The position numbers were made by a program, and so were the translations under genes. The notes under the pieces were generated by a model. That model did not search any database. It was not told the DNA's origin and was given only the letters and a program-made list of their open reading frames with translations. A stretch of DNA of 64,000 nucleotides from Acinetobacter sp. Ac_5812 (GTDB lineage Bacteria; Pseudomonadota; Gammaproteobacteria; Pseudomonadales; Moraxellaceae). The stretch is taken from assembly GCF_013072695.1 (NCBI RefSeq), contig NZ_LXUK01000008.1:269821-333820 (forward strand). Direction: 5' to 3'. Positions 11,626-20,194 of the stretch are shown piece after piece; the stretch's first letter is position 1; every line of letters begins with the position of its first letter.

Positions 11626-12033
11626 ATGCCACAAATCAGCTTTTATCTATTTGAAAATAGTAAAGAACGGCAAGTCGAAAGTGCTTGCCGTTTATGCCGC
11701 AAGATTCTGAATCAGCATCCACAAATTTGGTGGTATTGCGCTGATTCAGAGCAGCAAACGGAGTTAGATGAGAAACTTTGGAACTTTGATCCACTCAGTT
11801 TTATTCCACATGGCATCAATCAGCCGCATAGTCCTGTGTGTATTTCAGCGGAACTACCTCCGTCGAATGATTGGATCGTGTTTAATTTTAACAATCATGC
11901 ACTTGAACAAACTCAAGATTTTCGCCACATTATCGAAATTATTGAAAATAATGAAACGGCAAAACAGATCGGGCGGGAAAAATTTAAAATGTATCGTCGT
12001 TTAGGTATTGAACCTCGAACATTTAAATTATAA
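11626..12033 (+). CDS. holC: DNA polymerase III chi subunit
   Basis: A 135-residue clamp-loader accessory subunit that links SSB to the replication machine. It shows the chi-family N-terminal pattern ISFYLFENS and the central WNFDPLSFIPHGI, followed by the late NFNNHALEQ segment. It lies three bases after pepA, the common pepA-holC pairing in gammaproteobacteria. It is shorter than E. coli HolC (147 residues), which is normal for Moraxellaceae. Confidence 0.85.
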   Translation: MPQISFYLFENSKERQVESACRLCRKILNQHPQIWWYCADSEQQTELDEKLWNFDPLSFIPHGINQPHSPVCISAELPPSNDWIVFNFNNHALEQTQDFRHIIEIIENNETAKQIGREKFKMYRRLGIEPRTFKL

Positions 12034-12068
12034 ATCGGCAATAAACAGCATCATTTGAGGAGTGTCTT

Positions 12069-12695
12069 GTGGCATTAAATGTAGGTCAGGACTTTAAAAA
12101 ACGTTGGTTAAATGCACCTGAGGCTGTCCGTCAGACCTATCAGGACGATTTAGCACGTATTTGTGATCTACTGCTACCACAAACACTGACTCAGACATGG
12201 ACGCAGCATGAAGAAAATGCTCAGAAGCTTTCTCAACAGCGCATTGATCAAGCCTATGCCGACTTAAAAGCGGACTTGATTGAACAAGCACGTATTCGTA
12301 AACAACTGGCTTTGGAAAAGGCTTTGGAAGAGAAACGTGCTGCCGAAGCTGCCTATGCCGCACAACTGCAAGCCGATGAAGCCCGCCAATTTGAACAACA
12401 GACTGAAAACCTGCTTGCCTTACGTGGCCATATTGATCAGGAAATTGCACAGCAAACCGAACGCTATCAAAGTAACCCTGAGCACCCAAATATCGATTAT
12501 TCAAAGGCTCAACGTGTTGTGATCGATGATCAGCAAATTCTGTCAGAGTTGGAAAGTGTCCGTGTACGACTTGAATTAGAAGCCGAAGGTTTAATTGAGC
12601 AAGCAGTAACTGTATTCCGCGCCAAGTTACATGCCCTCGCACAAGATGAAATTGACTATATCTTGAAAAAGAGTGAATTTTCAGACGAAAAATAA
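12069..12695 (+). CDS. Uncharacterised coiled-coil protein
   Basis: A 208-residue hydrophilic protein with no domain I recognise. It starts with GTG at 12069 behind a GAGGAG ribosome site. Residues 55-120 are rich in Ala, Glu, Gln, Lys and Arg in heptad-like spacing, so a long coiled coil is likely. There is no signal peptide or membrane segment, so it is probably cytosolic. It is third in the pepA-holC transcription unit and is followed by a strong terminator. The usual neighbour of holC elsewhere is valS, which is absent here. A replication or translation role would be a guess from context only. Confidence 0.7.
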   Translation: MALNVGQDFKKRWLNAPEAVRQTYQDDLARICDLLLPQTLTQTWTQHEENAQKLSQQRIDQAYADLKADLIEQARIRKQLALEKALEEKRAAEAAYAAQLQADEARQFEQQTENLLALRGHIDQEIAQQTERYQSNPEHPNIDYSKAQRVVIDDQQILSELESVRVRLELEAEGLIEQAVTVFRAKLHALAQDEIDYILKKSEFSDEK

Positions 12696-12727
12696 TAAAA
12701 AAGCCCAGTTCGAACTGGGCTTTTTTA
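12696..12727 (+). terminator. Terminator after the pepA-holC operon
   Basis: A 22-bp perfect palindrome (AAGCCCAGTT-CG-AACTGGGCTT and flanking bases) is followed by a T run. An A run before it allows it to serve the convergent ribE gene as well. Confidence 0.9.
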
Positions 12728-12738
12728 TACTTCATCTT

Positions 12739-13398
12739 TTATTTTAAAAAACCGTTTTCAGCTAAAAAAGCCATACTGATATTCGATTCAGTTTTCTGTT
12801 CCGCAGCCTTATCACCTAATAATAAACGCTCAATGTAGCGTGCCAGTACATCCACTTCCAAATTGACTTTGCTTCCAACCTGCCAAGTGCCAATATTGGT
12901 ACGCTCTGCAGTATGTGGGATCAAATTCAAACTTAAAATATTACCGCGTAAATGATTAATGGTTAGACTGATCCCGTCGACAGTGACTGAACCTTTTTCG
13001 GCTAAATATTTGGCTAATTCAACAGGCGCTGTCACTTCAAAATACAGTGAACGTGCATCATGTCGCACTAAGGTAATTTCACCTAAACCATCGACATGAC
13101 CACTGACAATATGTCCACCAAAACGTGTAGTTGGCAACATCGCTTTTTCTACATTGACGGCTTGACCGACTTTCCATTGACCTAATGTGGTACGGTTTAA
13201 ACTCTCACGCGAAACGTCAGCTGCATACCAGTTTTCACCCCATTCAATCACAGTCAGGCAGATCCCGTTGGTGGCAATCGAATCCCCCAAATGTACATCA
13301 GACATATCCAAATCAGTTTGAATACGCAAACGAACGTCACCACCTACACTTTGTAGGCTCTCAACCTTACCTAAACTTTCAATAATGCCTGTAAACAT
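12739..13398 (-). CDS. ribE: Riboflavin synthase alpha subunit
   Basis: A 219-residue enzyme that dismutates two 6,7-dimethyl-8-ribityllumazines into riboflavin. It carries the start motif MFTGIIESLG and the expected two lumazine-binding repeats: residues 1-97 with GDSIATNGICLTV, and 98-200 with KGSVTVDGISLTI and VNLEVDVLARYIERL. It is transcribed apart from ribD (16.1 kb). I found no FMN riboswitch in the 150 bp upstream. Confidence 0.93.
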   Translation of the reverse strand: MFTGIIESLGKVESLQSVGGDVRLRIQTDLDMSDVHLGDSIATNGICLTVIEWGENWYAADVSRESLNRTTLGQWKVGQAVNVEKAMLPTTRFGGHIVSGHVDGLGEITLVRHDARSLYFEVTAPVELAKYLAEKGSVTVDGISLTINHLRGNILSLNLIPHTAERTNIGTWQVGSKVNLEVDVLARYIERLLLGDKAAEQKTESNISMAFLAENGFLK

Positions 13399-13504
13399 GG
13401 GAGTTTCAACCTACCTTTATTGCAGTATGTACCACTGTAAAGAAGATACCTTAAAGCAAAGAACTAGAGATAACAAGGCATGTGTAGTGCAAACACAGGC
13501 AAAT

Positions 13505-13532
13505 AAAAAGGGCAATCCGTTGACTGCCCTTT
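13505..13532 (-). terminator. Terminator of the aquaporin gene
   Basis: On the minus strand an 8-bp stem (AAAGGGCA / TGCCCTTT) with a 10-nt loop precedes a T-rich stretch, just past the aquaporin stop. Confidence 0.75.
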
Positions 13533-13550
13533 AGATTATTCATAAGGTCT

Positions 13551-14390
13551 TTATTGCATTTCAGACACTTGTTTTTCAGCCGTCGCTTTAACTTCAACTT
13601 TATGATTCAGCAAGAAATGGCTAAAGAACAGTTTATAGCCAAGTACGCCCAAGCAAGCGCCAACGATCGGTGCAATAATCGGAACAATGAAATACGGGAT
13701 ATCACGACCACCTGTAAATGCAACAGGTCCCCAACCCGAGAAATAAGCCACAATCTTTGGACCAAAATCACGTGCAGGGTTCATGGCAAAGCCCGTTAAT
13801 GGGCCAAAAGAAGCACCAATCACGGCCACTAACAAGCCCACCAAGATCGGTGCCAAAGCACCACGGGGTAAGCCATTGCTGTCATCACCAATCGCCATAA
13901 TCAACCAGAGTAGCAACATGGTGATAAACATTTCCACCATAAAAGCCTGCCCAATCGAGAGCAAATGATGTGGATAGGTCGAGAAAATTCCTGCCAGTTC
14001 CAGACTTTCGACACTACCACGTACCATGTGATGAGTCTGTTCATAATCCACAAATAAATTGCTATATAACCCGTATACCAGCAATGCACCCGTTGCTGCG
14101 CCAGCCACTTGAGCAATGATATAGAACGGGACTTTACGCTTATCGAAGCCAGCAAAAAGTGCCAATGCGATAGTCACCGCAGGATTAAGATGCGCCCCTG
14201 AAATACCTGCTGATAAATAGACCGCCAATGCAACAGCCAAACCCCAGACAATGCTGATTTCCCACAAGCCTAAACTCGCCCCTGCAAGTTTAAGTGCAGC
14301 CACCACACCAATACCGAATGATAAAAAAATTGCGGTAGCAAAAAATTCAGCTACACATTGCCCCAATAAGGTGGGTTCCGAGCGACTCAT
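13551..14390 (-). CDS. Aquaporin / glycerol facilitator (MIP family)
   Basis: A 279-residue membrane channel of the major intrinsic protein family with six hydrophobic segments and two half-helices. The two NPA boxes are intact: GAHLNPAVT and GFAMNPARDFGPK. The Asp after the second NPAR (NPARDFGP) is typical of glycerol-conducting GlpF-type members rather than strict water channels, so glycerol or another small polyol is the likely solute. No glpK or glpD lies beside it, so the substrate is an inference. An unusually long AT-rich gap precedes it. Confidence 0.85.
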   Translation of the reverse strand: MSRSEPTLLGQCVAEFFATAIFLSFGIGVVAALKLAGASLGLWEISIVWGLAVALAVYLSAGISGAHLNPAVTIALALFAGFDKRKVPFYIIAQVAGAATGALLVYGLYSNLFVDYEQTHHMVRGSVESLELAGIFSTYPHHLLSIGQAFMVEMFITMLLLWLIMAIGDDSNGLPRGALAPILVGLLVAVIGASFGPLTGFAMNPARDFGPKIVAYFSGWGPVAFTGGRDIPYFIVPIIAPIVGACLGVLGYKLFFSHFLLNHKVEVKATAEKQVSEMQ

Positions 14391-14749
14391 AACAACCTCT
14401 CTTGGTCATCGCTGCAAATAGGCAAGACCCTAAATTAAGCTCGGCAAACTATAGTTATTTTCAGATACGGTCAATATCATTTGGTAAAAATTTGAACGAT
14501 TGGTCAAAGTATTTCCATCCTTATTTCGGTGAACACGATTATAAAAATAGAGAGTAACAAGAATCTATATATTTGTTTTAAATCATTATTTATTAATTAT
14601 AATTTTCTAACTTCTAATTTAAATGTATGACTTAGCATGTATAAACCAACTTAAAATTGATAGAAATTTACTATAAAAACAGAGGCTTATCTTACAAAAC
14701 GATTAAATTAATCTAATTAACCGATACTCAGTAAATATTGGATACAAAA
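14391..14749. other. AT-rich gap upstream of the aquaporin gene
   Basis: About 360 bp without a credible reading frame. It must hold the aquaporin promoter on the minus strand. I see no clear operator, hairpin or repeat, only long A/T runs between 14,560 and 14,740. Confidence 0.6.
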
Positions 14750-14780
14750 ACACCACTTTGTGGCCAAAGTGGTGTCTTTT
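14750..14780 (-). terminator. Terminator of the nrdR-ribD-methylase operon
   Basis: An 11-bp inverted repeat (ACACCACTTTG / CAAAGTGGTGT, loop of four) has A and T tracts on its two sides, directly after the methylase stop codon. Confidence 0.85.
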
Positions 14781-14785
14781 TTCTT

Positions 14786-16078
14786 TTACCAAAGTGCCAG
14801 TTGGGTGCTATTGCCCGTGGTGTCGACCCCACCCAATTCAGCGAAATGGTACAACTGCCCCAAAAGCTGTCGTAATGGTGGCCCTGACTTAGCATGGGTA
14901 TCCGTGATCACAATAAACTCAAGTACGCGCGCGCGTTCAGACTGGCGTTGTTTACTGACCCGATAACGTGGAACATCTTGGGTCAATAAAGTCACTTTAC
15001 CGCGCTTCAAATTTGCAGTCAGCAAGTCTTTCGGCTCAATATTTCCATCAGTCGAGTAACTGGTCAAAATATAACGTGCATTAATCGTTTCCAATAACTT
15101 TTCATAGGCCTCTTTGGCATATTTAGATGAGTTATAAGGACTTGGACGCTCTTTACGCCAAGCTCGATCAATACCACTTTTAAAACCCTTGGTGTCTGGG
15201 GATGGCAAGTCCACTTGATCCCATAAAGTCAGTGCATTCAGAACATGATAGTTACTGCTATAAGCATGCTGATTATAGGGTGGATCAAGATAGGCGACAT
15301 CAACCTCAAAGCTACTCATTTGATTAGCCAAGTGCTGTGCATCGACACACCACACTTCAGCAGCTGGACGTTTAGGATCACCAATCTCGCAAAAGCGGCT
15401 CGGTGTCAGCCACAATAACGATTCAATCCGCTCCAGCGCCGTTTGGGTACGTCCGCCCCAACCTTGGTGGAAACTCTTGAAAACGCCACTGGTATTACTG
15501 ACGAAACTTGCGGAATACAGTAATGGTGCCAATAAAGCACTCATTTCCACATCATTAATTGCACCCTGTGCTTGCCAAGTTGCAATCTGCTGACGAATCG
15601 CATCGATCCGCATGCCGTTACGACGTTTGAAGAACAGGCGATCACGGGCAGGATCATACACATCATCATTACGTGGGCAGAGATTATGCGTGACCCAACC
15701 TTTAACTTCAGGCAAGCGATTCAGGTAATCAATGGCTTTCTGATAGCCGCCTAACTCTTTAAATGCAGGCGCATCAACACAAGCCAAAATCGCATTGTTC
15801 AAGGCATGACTATACGGTTCCCAGTCATTGGCAATCACGCGATAACCATTTTGACGAGCTAAACGAGAGACCACACCGCTCCCCGCAAAGAAATCAGCAA
15901 AAATCGGTGGATTCTTTTTCTTGCTATTCAGTGTCCCTGTAATCTCAAGCGCTTCAAGAATCAGATGAAGCAGTCGACGCTTATTACCGAGATACGGCAC
16001 TAACTGATGAAAAAGATATTCGTCAGTCGTACGGGCAGCATGACGACGCTTGTGATAAACCGATGGTTCTGGATTCAT
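14786..16078 (-). CDS. Orphan DNA adenine methyltransferase (D12 class)
   Basis: A 430-residue N6-adenine methyltransferase. Motifs appear in the alpha-class (D12/Dam-like) order: PYLGNKRRLL at 28-37, the AdoMet-binding FFAGSG at 63-68, and the catalytic DPPY at 265-268 followed by NQHAYSSNYHVLN. The region between motifs I and IV, about 200 residues, is long and probably holds the target-recognition domain. No restriction endonuclease gene is nearby, so this looks like a solitary methylase. It overlaps ribD by 4 bp (ATGA), so it is translated from the nrdR-ribD message. From memory, a methylase in this genus (AamA of A. baumannii, reported to act on GAATTC) is a likely homologue. I cannot verify the target site here. 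Confidence 0.82.
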   Translation of the reverse strand: MNPEPSVYHKRRHAARTTDEYLFHQLVPYLGNKRRLLHLILEALEITGTLNSKKKNPPIFADFFAGSGVVSRLARQNGYRVIANDWEPYSHALNNAILACVDAPAFKELGGYQKAIDYLNRLPEVKGWVTHNLCPRNDDVYDPARDRLFFKRRNGMRIDAIRQQIATWQAQGAINDVEMSALLAPLLYSASFVSNTSGVFKSFHQGWGGRTQTALERIESLLWLTPSRFCEIGDPKRPAAEVWCVDAQHLANQMSSFEVDVAYLDPPYNQHAYSSNYHVLNALTLWDQVDLPSPDTKGFKSGIDRAWRKERPSPYNSSKYAKEAYEKLLETINARYILTSYSTDGNIEPKDLLTANLKRGKVTLLTQDVPRYRVSKQRQSERARVLEFIVITDTHAKSGPPLRQLLGQLYHFAELGGVDTTGNSTQLALW

Positions 16079-17175
16079 ATCATCTCTTGGATAGGGAGCA
16101 ATCTTAGGCGAATGTCTTGCCCAAGTTGGGTTACATCGACCAACTCAAAACGGAGCTGCTCTGCCATTTTGCTAAATTCAGCATTAAACATAGCTCGAGC
16201 AGATTGACCAAGTAAAGTTGGTGCAACATAACTAATCATTTCATCAACCAATCCTTGTTCTAAAAAGGCCGTTGATAAAGTTGCACCAGCCTCAACCAAT
16301 ACATCATAAATTTGGTACTGTTGAGTTAGGGTCTGCAATAATTGATTTAAAGCTTGCGGTGGCAATTGTATCACGCCTATATCTGCAAGTTCTTGACGAA
16401 ATGGTGTCATCACCATGACAGTTTCGGGATTTTGTAAAATCTTGGCGCTCAACGGCAGTCGTCCTTGGCGGTCCAGCACAATACGCTTAGGTTGAACCAC
16501 CGTGCTCAGTTCAATTCCATCTAATGCACGTACGTTCAATTCACAATCATCGGCTAAAACCGTTTGAATTCCCGTAATGACTGCGCCTGAAATGGCACGC
16601 CAGTGCTGCACATCTTGGCGTGCTGCTGTGCCTGTAATCCATTTTGACTCCCCTGATGCCATCGCGGTACGACCATCCAAGCTAGAGGCAATTTTTAAGC
16701 GGACATAAGGCAGCCCAGTTGACATGGCTTTTAAAAAGCCCATGTTGAGCGTTTTTGCTGTTTCAGCACAAACACCCGTTTCAACCTCTATACCTGCAGC
16801 TTGTAAAATCTGGACGCCTTTACCTGCAACCAATGGATTCGGATCTGAACAGGCAATCACAACTTTTTTTACCTGAGATTTGACCAAAGCTTCTGCACAA
16901 GGTGGTGTTCGCCCGTAATGCGCGCAAGGTTCTAAAGTGACATATGCAGTTGCATCTTTGGCGTTCTCAGCTGCCTGACGCAATGCAAATACTTCCGCAT
17001 GCGGCTGCCCTGCCTTTGGATGATACCCCTCTCCAATCAATTGGCCATCTTTGACGATGACACAACCGACATTTGGATTGGGTTTAGTCGAATATTGTCC
17101 AAGTCGAGCCAATTCAATAGCACGCTGCATCCAATACTGATGTTCAGATAAATGATCTTGGGTTAACTCAGACAT
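16075..17175 (-). CDS. ribD: Bifunctional riboflavin deaminase/reductase RibD
   Basis: A 366-residue enzyme for two consecutive steps of riboflavin synthesis. The N-terminal deaminase (about 10-150) has the zinc motif HAEVFAL with TLEPCAHYGRTPPC. The C-terminal reductase (about 155-360) has LKIASSLDGRTA and VEAGATLSTAFLEQGLVDE. It lies 12 bp after nrdR and is coupled by a 4-bp overlap to the methylase. Cotranscription of nrdR and ribD is common in proteobacteria. Confidence 0.93.
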   Translation of the reverse strand: MSELTQDHLSEHQYWMQRAIELARLGQYSTKPNPNVGCVIVKDGQLIGEGYHPKAGQPHAEVFALRQAAENAKDATAYVTLEPCAHYGRTPPCAEALVKSQVKKVVIACSDPNPLVAGKGVQILQAAGIEVETGVCAETAKTLNMGFLKAMSTGLPYVRLKIASSLDGRTAMASGESKWITGTAARQDVQHWRAISGAVITGIQTVLADDCELNVRALDGIELSTVVQPKRIVLDRQGRLPLSAKILQNPETVMVMTPFRQELADIGVIQLPPQALNQLLQTLTQQYQIYDVLVEAGATLSTAFLEQGLVDEMISYVAPTLLGQSARAMFNAEFSKMAEQLRFELVDVTQLGQDIRLRLLPIQEMI

Positions 17176-17187
17176 GATCTCTCGAAT

Positions 17188-17652
17188 TTAAACTTCATTT
17201 TCACGTTGTTGCATTTGCTCAATTTGATGGCGAAATGCTTCTACATCTTGGAAATCTTGGTACACAGAAGCAAATCGAACATAGGCAACATGATCCAATG
17301 CAAATAATGCCTGCATCACGATTTCACCAATGGTTCTGGATTTGACATCACGCTCGCCTAGACGACGAATCTGCGATTGAATATCACTGAGTACGGTTTC
17401 AATTTGTTCCTGAGTGACAGGACGTTTTTGCAAGGCATGCATTAAAGAACGACGTAGTTTGGCCTCATCAAAAGGTTCATTTTTACCGTCGGATTTGATC
17501 ACACGTGGCATCACCACATCATAACTCTCAAAGGTGGTAAATCGCTCCCCACAAATGACGCATTCACGACGACGTCGAATCTGGCAGCCTTCGGCAGCCA
17601 AACGGGAGTCTATGACTTTACTATCAGCGGCGTTACAAAATGGACAATGCAT
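17188..17652 (-). CDS. nrdR: Ribonucleotide reductase repressor NrdR
   Basis: A 154-residue zinc-ribbon/ATP-cone repressor that senses ATP/dATP and shuts off nrd genes by binding NrdR boxes. The zinc ribbon has CPFC at residues 3-6 and CVICGERF around 31-38. The ATP-cone begins [20 protein letters not shown] (about 52-71). Full length. It leads the operon with ribD and the adenine methylase. Confidence 0.95.
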   Translation of the reverse strand: MHCPFCNAADSKVIDSRLAAEGCQIRRRRECVICGERFTTFESYDVVMPRVIKSDGKNEPFDEAKLRRSLMHALQKRPVTQEQIETVLSDIQSQIRRLGERDVKSRTIGEIVMQALFALDHVAYVRFASVYQDFQDVEAFRHQIEQMQQRENEV

Positions 17653-17761
17653 AGTTGCGTGATTATTTACTCTCTTTGCTTAAGTGTAGCAAAGTTTCTG
17701 CAATTGCAGAACTTGAACAAGAGCAAAGTAGCACTTTGATCGAAGTGCAAGAAATAAGTCC

Positions 17762-17791
17762 AAAAAAACAGCCCATTCGGGCTGTTTTTTA
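17762..17791 (-). terminator. Terminator of glnK-amtB
   Basis: A 10-bp inverted repeat (AAAACAGCCC / GGGCTGTTTT, loop of four) ends in a T tract on the minus strand, just after amtB. Confidence 0.88.
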
Positions 17792-17809
17792 AATCGCATG
17801 TTATGCAGA

Positions 17810-19216
17810 TTATTCGATACGTTCGCCATGTTGGCTCAGGTCAAGACCCATACGTTCATCATCAGCGCTGACACGGATACCAATCACCAAATCAATTACT
17901 TTCAGGATAATGAAGGTCACAATTGCGCTATACGCGATTGTCGCTAACACACCTTCGATTTGTACCCACAATTGACCGATAAAGGTTGGTGCAAGTGCAA
18001 CATTTGCCGCTTTAATGATTTCATCACTGTAGAACACACCCGTAAGAATCGCACCAACGATACCACCAACAGCATGTAAACCGAACGCATCTAGAGCATC
18101 ATCCGCTTTAAGCAGGCGTTTCAGTGCTGTAATACCCCAGAAGCACACCACACCACCAATTAAGCCCATGATTAATGCACCGCCTACACCAACGAAACCA
18201 GCAGCGGGTGTAATCACCACTAAACCAGCAACCGCACCTGATGCACCACCAAGAACTGATGCTTTACCACGAACCAGACGTTCAACAATGAGCCATGAGA
18301 ATGCAGCAGCGGCAGCAGCAACTTGAGTCACAAGAATCGCCATACTTGCACGCGCACCAGCACCTAAAGCACTACCACCGTTAAAGCCGAACCAACCTAC
18401 CCAAATCAAGCTTGCGCCAATCACTGTTAAGGTTAAGTTATGTGGCGCCATAGATTCACGGCCAAGACCTGTACGTTTCCCTAACATATATGCTGCAACC
18501 AAACCTGCAACACCTGCGTTAATATGAACAACAGTACCACCAGCAAAATCTAATGCACCTGCTTTGAATAACCAGCCATCAGCCGCCCATACCCAGTGAG
18601 TAATTGGTGCATAAACCAAGATTACCCATACTGCGATAAATGCCATAAATGCTGAATATTTCATACGATCCGCAATCGAACCACTGATAATCGCAACAGT
18701 GATGATGGCAAAGGTCATTTGGAAAATAACAAATAAGCTTTCAGGAATTGTCCCACTTAAGGCATCAAATGCAACGCCATTCAGCATCGCTTTGCCCAAG
18801 TCGCCCACATAAGCACCTGAACCAGAGAAGGCCAATGAGTAACCGGCAATTACCCAGATTAAACTCACTAAGATCGCTGCAGAAAGGCTGAACATCATGG
18901 TGCTGAGTACGTTTTTCTTACGCACCATACCACCATAGAACAGAGCCAAACCAGGAATAGTCATCAACAGAACCAATGCTGTTGAAACAAGAACCCAAGC
19001 TGTATCACCCGTATCTACTGTTGCTACAGCAGCAGGAGCAGCCTCTTCTGGAGCTGGAGCTTCAACGGCTACAATTTCAGTTGTTGCAGCACCCGTATCA
19101 GCAACGGCTACAGTTTGTTCAGTTACTGGTGTTGATGCAGCATCTTCTGCCCAAACCACCGCTGAACCACCTAAGAGTGCGCCAGATAGACTGAGCGCCA
19201 TAAGCATTTTTTTCAT
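17810..19216 (-). CDS. amtB: Ammonium transporter AmtB
   Basis: A trimeric inner-membrane ammonium channel, 468 residues. It has a signal peptide (1-23, ending VWAED) and a low-complexity Ala/Glu/Thr/Pro segment (about 24-68) that is longer than in E. coli AmtB. Eleven membrane helices follow. Pore features include GGMVRKKNVLSTM, DFAGGTVVHINAGVAGL and the late GLHAVGGIVGAIL. It lies 67 bp downstream of glnK, whose PII product plugs it when nitrogen is plentiful. Confidence 0.94.
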   Translation of the reverse strand: MKKMLMALSLSGALLGGSAVVWAEDAASTPVTEQTVAVADTGAATTEIVAVEAPAPEEAAPAAVATVDTGDTAWVLVSTALVLLMTIPGLALFYGGMVRKKNVLSTMMFSLSAAILVSLIWVIAGYSLAFSGSGAYVGDLGKAMLNGVAFDALSGTIPESLFVIFQMTFAIITVAIISGSIADRMKYSAFMAFIAVWVILVYAPITHWVWAADGWLFKAGALDFAGGTVVHINAGVAGLVAAYMLGKRTGLGRESMAPHNLTLTVIGASLIWVGWFGFNGGSALGAGARASMAILVTQVAAAAAAFSWLIVERLVRGKASVLGGASGAVAGLVVITPAAGFVGVGGALIMGLIGGVVCFWGITALKRLLKADDALDAFGLHAVGGIVGAILTGVFYSDEIIKAANVALAPTFIGQLWVQIEGVLATIAYSAIVTFIILKVIDLVIGIRVSADDERMGLDLSQHGERIE

Positions 19217-19283
19217 TCGTGTCCCCCAACCTCATTTTGTGAGCTATTTCTCTTATTTCTAACTCAGCAAAGTTTGTGCCAAT

Positions 19284-19736
<453 letters not shown>

Positions 19737-19897
19737 TTAGGCTTGAAGATGTAGATAGTGCATCGAAAATAAGTTTCATTTCGCTATATTGAATGAAATC
19801 AACCAGTCACTCATCCTTCTGTCCCGAAGTGTGCTAGAGGAATATAGCCAGCAGTGATACACTGAGCAGCAAATATACATAACCTATTGAGCACTTT

Positions 19898-20125
19898 ATG
19901 ATTGAGACTCTTTTACAGGCAATTTTGCAACAAGTTGACCAACCTAAAAAAGACCTAGAAAAAAACTTACGTGCGTTACTGAGTGAAAGCATCGAAAAGT
20001 TAGACCTTGTCTCTAAACAAGAGCTTGATCGCCAACGAACTGCTCTCAATACGGCCAATCAACGCCTCACTGAGCTGCAACAGCAAATGAAAATACTTGA
20101 AGAAATCGTTCAGAATAAAAAATAA
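19898..20125 (+). CDS. ubiK: Ubiquinone biosynthesis accessory factor UbiK (BMFP family)
   Basis: A 75-residue helical coiled-coil protein of the BMFP/YqiC family that assists the aerobic ubiquinone synthesis complex with UbiJ. It has an N-terminal amphipathic helix (LLQAILQQV) and a C-terminal leucine-heptad coiled coil (LVSKQELDRQR onward). Short length and heptads match the family. comM follows about 70 bp downstream, and the ubiK-comM pairing is common in gammaproteobacteria. Confidence 0.8.
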   Translation: MIETLLQAILQQVDQPKKDLEKNLRALLSESIEKLDLVSKQELDRQRTALNTANQRLTELQQQMKILEEIVQNKK

Positions 20126-20194
20126 GCACCAATTCGGTGCGAATAGCACCGAAAAATGATTAAAAATAAAGCACCACAATGGAACAATAATAAG

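Noticed and set aside
12094..12735. 213-codon minus-strand frame opposite the coiled-coil gene
   Set aside because: It is the complement of a convincing plus-strand gene and crosses the terminator palindrome.
13399..13504. FMN riboswitch before ribE
   Set aside because: The gap is short and lacks the conserved AGGG/GGTGAAA strings.
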